Origin: Paraescarpia echinospica
Lineage: Eukaryota > Annelida > Polychaeta > Sabellida > Siboglinidae
Assembly (NCBI GenBank): GCA_020002185.1
Contig: CM034531.1
Coordinates: 45,398,574-45,462,573, forward strand
Length of the DNA stretch: 64,000 nucleotides
Direction of reading: 5' to 3'
Both the position numbers and the translations under genes were made by a program. Positions 10,797 through 20,535 of this stretch are shown one piece after another (positions within the stretch are counted from its first letter, which is position 1; each line of letters begins with the position of its first letter). The notes below the pieces were generated by a model. That model ran no database searches and was not told the origin of the DNA. It saw only the letters and a program-made list of their open reading frames with translations.

Positions 10797-13245
10797 TAAC
10801 ATAATTGATTGTATTTAAATTAGGTCACTACCGGTATTGTTAGCGTTCGTGATAGGATAGATAGTCAGCTGTGTAATTAAAATCTGCTGTAACATAAAGT
10901 GTGCTATGGTACACAGGAATCAGTCTTTATAAAGACTAAGTTAGTTAAGTTATTAAATAAATGCTGATAGTGATATGGTGCTTTGCAAGCGACAAGTCAA
11001 GGCAAAGCGACACTTGGTGTGCGATCACTGCCACAGCTCGGTGGATTTTGCCTTGTCCGGCTGTGGGAAGTCATTGGCAGAAACCAAGGAGGAGGAAGGA
11101 TTCATCTTTCAGTGTGTGGGGTGTTGGAAGGTAGAGTGTCTGCAAAAGTAGATTGTTAGGTTGACAAATATTGCGAAGGGGATGGAGATGAGAATTAGCA
11201 AAGAGACAGGCGGAATGGAGAGAGACGACAGGGAGAGAGTTGGGAATACTGTGAGACTGAAGGAGCAGAATAGTGGCAAGAAAACTGAGGAAAGGAGATA
11301 GAGAGGAGGGAAGGTGATTGGAGGGGAAGAAATTGGAAAATCGACGACAGAAAACGTGACAGCTGTGAAGGTGACAGGGGAGAAATGACCACAGAGAAGG
11401 AGGGAGGGAAAATATAAAGTGAGAGGAGAGAAGAAAATGTGATGGGAAGAAAGATGAAGGGAAGAAAGGAAGTGAGAGTAAATGTGACAGAAGAGAAGTC
11501 GATCAAAGGGACGATGACAGGAGGAAAGGTGACAAGAGAAAAAGCGACAGGAAAGAATGGATCGGAAGAGAATGTGACAGGAGAGAAGACGGCAGAGGGA
11601 AAGACAACAACCAGACAGATGCAAACCGGAGAAGGAGCTACTCTGAGGCGGTGATTGAGGGGGCAGTGAGAAAAGGTGTTGATGGGCGAATCTATTATGA
11701 GAAAGACAGATAAGATACTAAGCGAAGGGGAGGACGTCGTTGTTTGTCTACCGAGGGCTATGATAGAACATGTGACTGAAAGGGTAGAGAAGGTATTGGG
11801 GCATGGCAAGAAAGGGTCTATATTAGAACACGAAGGGACAAATAATGTAGACAAGGAGGTAACAACTGGGATAGTACAGAAGCACAGACAGTTAGTGTGG
11901 AAGCTAAAGAAGACAAGAGTTCAACAGATTATTTTCTCAGGGATTTCGCCAGTAATAGGAGGAAGGGGGCAACATATAGAAACTGCAAGAGGATGGCGAT
12001 CAACGCACTAGTTGAGCAGATGTGTGAAGAAGGGGGGGGGTGGGATTGGGCATATACAATGGCAATCTCTACAGAGTACGGGTAGTGAGGACCACAAGTT
12101 TTTAGTTTTAGTACAAGATAGTTTCCTTTCTCAGCATGCTAGAACCAACCAGGGGTGAGAATGTGTTAGACATAATTTTGTCCTCACAGAATGAATTAGT
12201 TGACAATGTCAAGATATGTGAGCCACTGGGGAGTAGTGATCACAACCAGATACATTTTACCAGCAAAGTAAAATCAGAAAGGAATAGTAAAAAGCACTAT
12301 AGGAGAAATTTCCATAAAGGTGACATACCGGAAATTATGAATACTGCAACATTTATAAAGAAGCTCTTAACCAAGCTACAGCTGAAATTAGAATTGTAAT
12401 ATAAAACATGACAGCAGGAGTTATGAAATGGTCTGAAAAGTGGCAAATGCTGTTCAATTTTGGGAAATGTAAATGCCACCACACAGGACTTGGGAACGAA
12501 GATGTACAATATACAATGGGGGGTACTGTACTAAGAACTACTGTATAAAAAAGAAAAGGACTTAGGGTTAACCATTAGTGCTGCTATGAAGGTTTCAGAG
12601 CAGTGCGGAATTGCTGCGTCAAAAATAAATTAAATCCTTGCATTAATTAAGTTAAATATAACGTATAAGGAAAACGAACTAATAATACCGTTGTATAAAA
12701 CAATAGTTAGGCCTCATTTTAGAATATTGTATATAGGCGTGGAGGCCATATCGCAAGAAGGACATAGATATGCTAGAAAGTGTACAGAGGAGAGCAACTA
12801 AAATGATGCCAAAACTGAGGAATTTTATTTATAAAATACGCCTAAAAGAATGTGGTTTAACAACACTAGAGACCAGGAGATTGAGACAAGATCAGATAGA
12901 AGTGTTTAAAATATTGAATGGTTATGAAAATATTGATAGAAATATTTTTTCTCAGTTAAGAAAGATAGAAAGACTAGAGGACACGAAGTTACATTAGCAA
13001 AGGAGCAGTGTAGATTAGATATAAGAAAGTTCTCATTTTCAGAAAGGACTGTAAATGAATGGAACGGATTATCTGCTGATCGTGTGGGTGCTAGTAGCGT
13101 GAATAAATCGACATATACCTCAGAAAGGTCGATACACGTAGATAAAAGGGTTGGACTCTCGATAAGCCAAATGGCTTCCTTGTCCACCTGCCATCTAAAG
13201 TTAATTCTCTGGGTGGCAATCTTGTTAAATCTTGTTAAATCTCGA
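10797..13245 (+). mobile_element. CR1-like LINE copy B, internally deleted, both ends kept
   Basis: The 5' end (TAACATAATTGATTG) matches copy C at 25427, so it is full-length at 5'; the 3' end carries the family hairpin (13189-13218) and tail. Inside, ORF1 starts at 10977 with the zinc-finger region and stops near 11150. A GA-rich linker (11220-11640) and the esterase region (11676-12040) follow. The sequence then jumps to the endonuclease (12045-12330), and after a further deletion to the region behind the RT catalytic motif (12425 onward). The RT core is missing, so the copy cannot be autonomous. Confidence 0.88.
10922..10937. promoter_or_regulatory. conserved 16-bp palindrome in CR1 5' UTR
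   Basis: AGTCTTTATAAAGACT is a perfect palindrome, about 40 bases before the ORF1 start, and it is identical in copy C at 25551-25566. It is a possible internal promoter or RNA hairpin; the function is not shown. Confidence 0.45.
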
Positions 13246-13254
13246 TACTGTACA

Positions 13255-13475
13255 TATCTGCTTGTTTCTGTAAGTCAGCCATGCTGCCTGTTTCTTTAAG
13301 TCGGCAATGCTGCTGTTTTGCTTAAATAAAAAAATGCTGGCTGTTTAAGTCAGCGATACAATGTTTGTTTATTTAATACAGCCATAGTGTTGGTTTCTTT
13401 AAATAAGTATCATGTCCCTAGTGCTGCTGGCTTCTATAAATCAACAATGCAGCTCGTTACATGAAGTCAACAATG
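13255..13475. repeat. degenerate minisatellite (about 30-bp units)
   Basis: CTGTTTCTTTAAGTCGGCAA-type units recur with much divergence (GTAAGTCAGCCATGCTGC, TTTAAGTCAGCGATAC, TTCTATAAATCAACAATGC). Confidence 0.5.
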
Positions 13476-13785
13476 CTCTTCAAAACCAATTACGTTGATC
13501 TTTGAATAGCTTTATTTAGTTTAACAATATCCACTGGCCTCTCAAAGGAAACAACACACTGGAACCGTTGTGAAAACAGCGGCTCGGATCTCGATGATGT
13601 CTGTGGCGCGTGCATCGGACGGTCTAAACTCTAAAGAGATCACATTACGTCTTGAACTATTTTACAAGTGTATAAGAAGGACGAGTAGTCATTCATTGTT
13701 CCACTAAATAACTGCACCGTTGATAATGAATTAGCAGTGCGATTGCTTTCTAAAAGCTTAATCCACGGTTACTCTGACACTAGTA

Positions 13786-13822
<37 letters not shown>

Positions 13823-14070
13823 GTTTCGCTAGATACCGGCATGTGAATATGCACGCACGCATTCACACACAAGCATGTACAGACACTTGTATGTGCATAC
13901 GTGCATAAAAAAAACATACAAATACGTGCACACACGTATCACGTACGCATACTGCACGCACACTGAAAGATATATATACACGCACGCGCGCGCACCCGCG
14001 CGCACGCGCACCCACGCACGCGTGTATACACACGCAAACACACACGCTCTCACGGACGCACGCACGCATA
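13476..14070. repeat. unique stretch followed by (TC)n and CA-rich repeats
   Basis: 13476-13785 holds nothing recognised. A (TC)n run lies at about 13787-13820, and 13850-14070 is a degenerate CA/CACG-rich tract. Open frames over this tract are composition artefacts. Confidence 0.8.
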
Positions 14071-14340
14071 TCCGTACATATCAGCAGTATACAATGGCAT
14101 ACGTTACGTGCCATTTACATCGTACACTGGACTCTTTATGGCGTATCGAAAAAGGAGTCGCGCAACTGCCAGTCCTGTTGTCAAACGCACAACTGAACCA
14201 TTACATTACAGTGGTAGATAAACACTGCGAGTACGCGTTAATTAACCAGGGGTTAACACAATGGGACTCGGTCGAGTTACACAACCGGCACACATACAGG
14301 ATTTCACTCAAAGAGAAGCATGCTACTTAAATATCAGGCG

Positions 14341-14530
14341 CCACTCGTGTCAGAGAACCGCGATGCTCATTGGTCAGTACGTCGTAGCGAGAACGTCGTA
14401 CTGACCCCATTACAACCAGCTCCCGCGCTCCCAATTGGTCCGCGCAACTTAAAACTGGGTTACGCGTGACCCAGTTTGAGACAGAAATGGGTCACGCGTA
14501 ACTACGCCTGACCCATTTGTAGGGTACAAA
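14341..14530 (+). promoter_or_regulatory. possible promoter region of the following gene
   Basis: Two CCAAT-like sequences (CATTGGTC, CAATTGGTC) and several short inverted repeats lie 150-330 bases before the predicted start codon. Examples are GGTCAGTACG/CGTACTGACC, and AACTGGGT/ACCCAGTT around TACGCGTG. The position makes a promoter plausible; no TATA box or initiator is clear. Confidence 0.3.
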
Positions 14531-14670
14531 ACTAGGTTGTTCCTGGGAATGTCCCGGGAAGGTTCGTAGTGATCTTGGGAACCTGTTGCGCCTCTAGTGG
14601 AATATTGCCGAACCAGTGGTCATCTAGCGGAGTATTAAGGAAATTAAATAATATTACGCGCGAAATTAAT

Positions 14671-15809
14671 ATGGATATCGGAGAGAGATTGAACCGCCTT
14701 TTAACACGAATAAACACCACTTTAACAACAATCCAAGACGCACAAGCTGACCACCAACAACAACAACACGACGATGCAGACGATTTTGATTTAGTTTCAC
14801 AGTAAGTACTTTATTATAATTTAGTACATGTGTAATCGTAGACCTACCGGACACTTTTGGAATCAATCAAAAAGTAAATAATGTAATTTACATTTCACAG
14901 CATGTGAGGGCTATGAACAGTATGCTTTCTACTAGAGTTTTTTACTTTTCATTAATGATAAATTAATATGTTATCCTGAAATTATGTCATTCTTAATTTA
15001 TACATACCTGCACATTGCATGCATATTATTATTTAGATACAAGGTACATCCAGTAAATTGAAAACAGTTTCTAAATGACAATTCAATTCTCATATAACAC
15101 TATGTTTCCAGGTTACAACACTTCTCTCAAGCCAGATTCAACAGCGCACCTATTCGCAACAGACGAAACATTATACTCGAAATTTCACTCTTACCAAAAC
15201 CATCAACTCGACTCAACCGAGGCGATCAACATTTGTTTAGAGGTAAGACACTTGTAATTAGTAGTACATTTACGTTAACCATAGGCATATGCAACGTTTG
15301 ATTTATCACATTGAAGACCCTTTACAGAAATCCCCATAACCAATACAAATTTTAAAATAAAAGAGACATCTCTAAAACATCAGCCATTTTACTTCTTTCA
15401 TTCCACACAAACCGTAAATAAAACATGTTTGTCTCCAAACTTTAAAAAAGCGAGCTTCTTAAAACACTTTTGTAAATAATGTTGTCTAGTACTGTATTTC
15501 ATACAACAATAACATTTTGTAGGAAGCAACCAGTTCTTCAAGGCGAAAAGGTTGTCCCTAGCGCCCGAGACAGCACTTCCAAATGTACGTGATCGCATCG
15601 CAGCACTTTTCCCATGCCTCCAAGACGTACAATATACTTTTGCGAAAATGCTTTCAAACGGACATTTCACCATGATCACACCAGAGCCACGGACGGCGCG
15701 CAATATAAAAAACTGGACGGTACCAACAGGCGACCACAGAAGGGGGAAACGATCCAAGATATGGATAATTCCAAGAGTGAGTGTAAACACAACATCTATA
15801 CAAAAATAA
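14671..15809 (+). CDS. unrecognised spliced gene, at least three exons
   Basis: Exon 1 is 14671-14801 (ATG, MDIGERLNRLLTRINTTL, a Gln/Asp-rich stretch, donor GTAAGT). Exon 2 is 15112-15242 (acceptor TTTCCAG, donor GTAAGA). Exon 3 begins at 15523 (acceptor TTTTGTAG). Frames join exactly: 131 + 131 + 254 = 516 nt up to a donor-like GTGAGT at 15777. If that donor is not used, the frame stops after 11 more codons (15807-15809), giving about 183 residues. Exon 3 encodes a basic segment and then RIAALFPCLQDVQYTFAKML. I do not recognise the family. There is no signal peptide or membrane segment. It could also belong to a domesticated or multi-exon transposon. The three consistent splice junctions are the main support. 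Confidence 0.6.
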
Positions 15810-16130
15810 TATTTGATGATTAAATAAGTAACAAAAACCTCATTTACATAAGTTCACAGTAACACACATACTTGTCGGCCAATACCGCACACAAACAATG
15901 ACAATGCAAATTGCATTATTAATTTCAGTATACCAGTTACAATAATATTGCAATCATAGTTATTGCCACCTGAGTTGCAAGCAAGCACAGTGTAAAATAC
16001 ATTTACCGTGTCATAAATTCTTTGCATGTAATTCCAAGTGTCGGTATTTTACCGTAGGAGACGAATATGTCATGGTCACATTTGTTCTGCACCGACCATT
16101 GCTACTGCCTTTCCTGCTCTGACCTACCTT
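15810..16130. other. no gene recognised
   Basis: Possible intron or downstream DNA of the preceding gene. No further exon could be identified. Confidence 0.4.
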
Positions 16131-16430
16131 CCAACACTGACCACCCTTCCAACACTGACCATTGCTATCATCCTTCCTGTACCAACCACCCTTTCTGCAC
16201 CGACCACCCTGTCTGCACCGACCACCCTTCCTGCCTGCACTAGAAACCAGCCACCACCCTTCCTGCACCGACCACCCTTCCTGCATGCACTAGAAACCAG
16301 CAACCATCCTTCCTGCACCGACCACCCTTCCTGCATGCAATAGAAACCAGCCACCACCCTTCCTGCACCGACCACCCTTCCTGCATGCACTAGAAACCAG
16401 CCACCACCCTTCCTGCAGTGACCACCCTTG
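16131..16430. repeat. 50-bp minisatellite with short CTTCCTGCACCGACCAC sub-units
   Basis: TAGAAACCAG recurs at 16241, 16291, 16341 and 16391, an exact 50-bp period. Upstream, shorter CACCGACCACC units form an irregular ladder. Open frames here on either strand are repeat artefacts. Confidence 0.88.
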
Positions 16431-16620
16431 CATTTGTTTCAAAATAATAGTTGCAGTGATATTGCAACGTAACTTATTACCACCTGGAATGATGTGGCTG
16501 TAAGCAGTCATAGAGTACGTCAGTTTAAAAAGTAATAGTATGAGTGATGCAGGCGTACATAGGTGACAAATATGTGATTTACACACTTGTTCTGCAGACG
16601 GAAATTGCTTCAGCTCCAGA

Positions 16621-16735
16621 GCAGCAAGTAACCGTACCCCTTTCTGCACCGACCATCACAACTGTCCTTTGTGCACCGACCACCATAATTGCCCTTTCTG
16701 CACCGACCATCACAACGGTTTGTCGATCAGACGTT
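16621..16735. repeat. short tandem array related to the preceding minisatellite
   Basis: CTGCACCGACCATCACAAC-type units occur about three times. They share GCACCGACCA with the array at 16131-16430, 200 bases upstream. Confidence 0.65.
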
Positions 16736-17159
16736 TTAAAAAAATTTCGTTGTTTGGCGTGGATACGTGATTGGTTCGTGCGCACAGCTAACATCGCGGA
16801 CTTTTGTACGTGTCTAGTTAGTAATTTTGTACAAATTACACCAGTCAGCGTAGAATATAAATGACCAGCAGTGTGTCATTTAACCGTCGTACCGTGTGCA
16901 GCTGTGCATGTTCTTGTCTCTGGCTACCCGTTTGGCTATTTGTCATGTTTCCCCACCAGTTGCCCTTCTTTCTCAACAGCTCTCAACGCATGTACTCTTG
17001 TGTAATGCATCTAGTCTGGTCATGATTCGTTTTAAATAGGTTTTAGATATTTTAAAATTGCTTAAAGACATTTCAAGAGACACCATGATAACGCGCAAAT
17101 CCTCGTCAAACTCTGATACATAATGTAACAGGTACGGGGGAATGCGATTGGAAATGTTT
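16736..17159. other. no gene recognised
   Basis: Nothing supportable. Confidence 0.4.
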
Positions 17160-17425
17160 TGCCGCTGTAACTTTTACTGTCGCGCCGCCTATTACTGGAA
17201 GGGGGGCAGAAAACAATATGTCTGCCCTCCAATTGCATACACCTTTCACAGTCCACAAAAATACACATTAATCGTTTCATAAAAGTTTTATTTCCACCCG
17301 CCATTGACGCTCGCCACAAAACAAACATTCACGCTCACATTTAATAGGGGGAGGGCAGAACCATATGTCTGCCCCCTGGAGAAATTCCAGGGGGTAGCTG
17401 ACCCCTGTTCCCGCGCCTATGGTTC
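17160..17425 (-). mobile_element. probable non-autonomous DNA transposon end
   Basis: Two related inverted-repeat blocks lie 150 bp apart (GGGCAGAAAACAATATGTCTG near 17204 and GGGCAGAACCATATGTCTG near 17352). A perfect hairpin, CCCCCTGGA/TCCAGGGGG, follows at about 17374-17396. The edge, read on the minus strand, is CATAGGCGCGGGAACAGGGG, which resembles termini of small hAT-type elements. The class is tentative. Confidence 0.45.
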
Positions 17426-17504
17426 CAGTTCCGCTAACATTTGATTTTTAAGCAGTAATCAGTCAGTGACTGACATGTCGCAGTTTCTACAGATGTCGCT
17501 CGTC

Positions 17505-17622
<118 letters not shown>

Positions 17623-17632
17623 AATTGTTTAC

Positions 17633-17850
17633 TTCGTTGACTTTGAGTCCGTGTTTGGTGAGGAGCGAGAAGATCTTAATGAACTTGAGATTGAGTTGTG
17701 GCGGCCTGTCGTAGATGGAGTAGGACGTATAGCAGACCGCCAATCGTGCAGGGCCGTGCGGTACTGGCGGCTGTCTATGTAGACCTGAGTCGCGTCCAGG
17801 CCGCCCTGAAACGACATCACCGTCGTGTCTAGGCTGACGTGCGTGGTCAT
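17633..17850 (-). pseudogene. ankyrin-repeat first exon with a frame break
   Basis: From ATG at 17848-17850 the minus strand encodes MTTHVSLDTTVMSFQGGL and then DSRQYRTALH, the start of an ankyrin repeat. Directly after CTGCAC (Leu-His) two extra bases (GA) appear. Skipping them gives LAVCYTSYSIYD and FIKIFSLLTKHGLKVNE, the rest of a good ankyrin repeat. The exon ends at 17633 before a consensus donor GTAAAC. As written the frame runs into a stop in the intron. It is either a pseudogene, an assembly indel, or a real exon with a sequencing error. The partner exons are not visible. Confidence 0.5.
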
Positions 17851-18514
17851 GACAGCAATGTCTAAACTATCTTATAGTAGCGTTACGAGGTTCACATTAC
17901 CCACGAGTCGTTCACACAACGGCTAACCTCTTAAGTCTGGCTAAACAACATTTTGTCTTGCTTGATAAAAGGAACAGCGTCTGTCAATTTAACTGAGTGA
18001 AAGTATCAGTTATGAAAATGGCGAAAACATGCCCGAGCGAGCCAGCTGAAAGCTGGAAGTTTCGGTTATCGCGTAGCGATGTCCCGTAGTCGTATACTGA
18101 CTTAAACATTAGTCTTTGTTGTAGAAAAATAGTGTCTTGAATTTTTTTTTTTATAAACTGTTGCGCTGTTATATTTTACCTTGGAAAACGAATGTGTGAC
18201 TCAGTTTGCCCTTTACGTTTGCCCCACCCCACCTTTGCGAGATTCTACACCCGTCATTGGTTCTAGTTATTTCCCCAAAACTATACAACACAAAGAAATC
18301 GCGTTACGATGCGGTTTTTCGGTTATGCATTATTAATATCGTAAAATCAATACTTTGCATGTAATCCTCTCTCGACATTGTGGATAAAGCAACTTATCTT
18401 GCACTGCTCTCTCCACCAACTGTCTCCATTCCCCTCTATATTTTGTTCTTGTTCTCCACTCCTCTGCGTAAGTTCACATAATTTATAAACAGCTATCAAT
18501 GTGCGTAAGTTCGC
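17851..18514. other. no gene recognised
   Basis: Possibly the 5' flank of the minus-strand ankyrin exon. No defined promoter element. Confidence 0.4.
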
Positions 18515-18765
18515 ATGACTTATATAAAATATAGATAAGCCAGCGAAAAATGTGCAACTCTAAACACGTCCATAACACCCAATACAACGGTCGCTAGCAC
18601 CTTACGGCTCGTCCGATCCCGACGATTTTGATATCGTTTGGAAGCATACACTTTCTGTTATGTTAGCATACAAATAGATTCCCCGAAATCGTTTCTAAAG
18701 CAACATATACGCTGACCTACAATCCAGTTGTTTTCGATGTTTTAGAGACGGCTGAACGATGTTAG
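18515..18765 (+). repeat. dispersed repeat family 1, copy 1
   Basis: About 250 bp, homologous along its length to the reverse complement of 41916-42165. Shared blocks include ATAGATAAGC, AGCGAAAAATG, GGTCGCTAGCACC, CGATCCCGACGAT and GAACGATGTT. There are no long terminal inverted repeats and no recognisable A/B boxes. The class is unknown. Confidence 0.75.
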
Positions 18766-19364
18766 TTTGTTCAGATAATGTCCATCTACCGATGTTGTCT
18801 CTTCCATTAACCAGAATCAGACAGGGTGATAATATTAGCATAACGTTCACTCAATCAATTGCCCTTGACACAACATTGCAATCAGGAGCGTGGGAACCGG
18901 TCAACTTCAATGAGACTTCTTGGATGGGACTCGTGTCTCCACAATATGTGCCAATAGGGATTGTTTTTGCATTTTGATCAGTTCCTGGGTACAACAGTCA
19001 ACTTATGAACAATGTTCAGGTTTATTAATTGCAATTTTGGCGGGCAGTATTTTAACAACGTAGTATTTATTTTAGTAAACGCAAGTGCTTATACAGCGTA
19101 AGATCCCGTTCTTAGGACTGGTTTTCGTGCACGTCGTGTACCAGGGTATGTCGCTTTTGGACATAAATGATATATTCTACTTGTCCATCATGTGGTTAAA
19201 CACAAAGTTTTGATATTGTATTTATTGCGTTTGACATAGTTAAAAACATTAACACACGAAGAAGACACAGTTTCGTTTTAGAATTGCAACAGTCTACTCA
19301 GGAAACTTAATCTTTGAATATGACAACAAGAAATCTACTGTATTCAATAAGATGTACTTTGCAG
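18766..19364. other. no gene recognised
   Basis: An open stretch at 18759-18977 (plus) has no family I recognise and no splice-site support. Confidence 0.4.
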
Positions 19365-20535
19365 GGAAGACCGTGGCGGTGGCGGCCGGAGCCAAGGTTA
19401 ACGTACAGGACAAGCTGTGCCGCGACACTCCACTTCACAAAGCTATCAAGCGAGGCATGGTGGACAACGTCAAACACCTGGTGGTAGGTAACAACGAGAG
19501 CTTGGCAGTATAGTGGCTAATACATCCACCTGGCATGCCAGCACTCTAAGTTCAGTACATGCACCGATCATGATGTATTTAGTGTAAAAACCTGGCTCTC
19601 AACATTGGAGACTGTGAATCTCTCGTGACTAGGAGAACACGTTAATGTCGGTCCCGTCTCTATTTGGGACGTAAAAGAACGACTGAGGACGACACGCATA
19701 CTGACTGTGACCACCCTCAGTGCCAGCATAGAAAGGTCGGCTTGGCGATAATGTTCTGGAAAAGGCTGACTAGTTGAATGAGACCTCTTAACACCATGCA
19801 ATTCTAACCACAATATATAAATTAGTCAGTTAATAGAAAGTCGCCGAGTGCTGGAAACAAATAGAACTTGAACGACGCCGCAGTGTTAGGAAGTCTCTCC
19901 AAAATTATGACAGTTCTGGAATCCTGTTGTTATCTTGATAAAAGTATGTCAGTCTATATTTTTAGGAGATAGCCAATTTCTGTAGGTTACTGTTACCTTA
20001 CTTGGTATACTTGGATGGTTAGTCCCCTTTAGCCGGTGGCCAGAGACCTCAAATTCTTCTTCGATACGCTGAATGAGGCTACTGTTATCACTTCGTCTGG
20101 AAGCTTACTCCAAGAGTCGATGGTACGATGTGTAAGGAAGTGTAACTTTGCAAATATATTGAAATTTATAATACAAGATAGGCTTGTAAAGGACAAGCGT
20201 TTGGCTGTTCGCTTGCATTAATGTGTGTGTGCGCGCGCGCGCGTGCGTGCGTGCGTGTGTGTGTGTGTGTGTGTGTACACGAGAAGAATTGTCAGCATCG
20301 CAGTAAATCCAATCAAATGCGTTATTGTTCGCAGCAAGTCAATCCCAACGTACAAGACAACCAATCTGATACACCGTTACATAAGGCGGCGGCCATATGT
20401 GTCGACCTGTTTGTGTGGACAAAGCTGCTACGCGGCGGAGGGCGTCTGGACTTGAAAAATAGGAGCGGACTCACTCCTATGAACATTGCGATCAAGTCAA
20501 ATAGATTCAGATTCAGACTGTTTATTACCAAGTAG
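19365..20535 (+). CDS. ankyrin-repeat protein fragment, two exons, cut by a LINE
   Basis: Exon 19365-19483 (acceptor TTTGCAG, donor GTAGGT) encodes GAKVNVQDKLCRDTPLHKAI and then DNVKHLV. Exon 20335 onward (acceptor TTGTTCGCAG) continues in the matching phase with NPNVQDNQSDTPLHKAA, LLRGGGRLDLKNRSGLTP and MNIAIKSN. These are consecutive ankyrin repeats with the typical TPLHKA and GLTPMNIAI signatures. After about 20502 the sequence is the 3' tail of a minus-strand LINE, and the open frame ends in LINE sequence at 20533-20535. Upstream exons with a start codon are not found. It is probably a broken gene; a longer gene skipping this exon cannot be excluded. Confidence 0.6.
19498..19720 (+). mobile_element. 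degenerate tRNA-derived SINE
   Basis: The head resembles a tRNA (TAGTGGCTAATACATCCACC, GGCATGCCAGC, then a weak B box AGTTCAGTACATGC). The body carries TGGGACGTAAAAGAAC, as in common invertebrate SINEs. It starts 15 bases after the ankyrin exon donor. Confidence 0.5.
20221..20275. repeat. (GT)n/(GC)n microsatellite
   Basis: GTGTGTGCGCGCGCG and GTGTGT runs in the intron, 60 bases before the second ankyrin exon. Confidence 0.9.

Noticed and set aside
11109..11854. Ser/Phe/Leu-rich open frames on the minus strand (also 25735-26237)
   Set aside because: Complement of the purine-rich linker of CR1 ORF1.
13829..14330. Possible small proteins across the CA/CACG tract
   Set aside because: Composition artefact of a degenerate CA repeat; no recognisable domain in the non-repeat part.
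4093..14490. Similarity between GGTTGAGACAGAA near 4110 and GTTTGAGACAGAA near 14475 as a shared element
   Set aside because: Only about a dozen matching bases next to different palindromes; too short to claim homology.
20036..20221. 61-codon plus-strand frame in the ankyrin intron
   Set aside because: No ankyrin signature and no acceptor/donor pair that fits the phase of the neighbouring exons.
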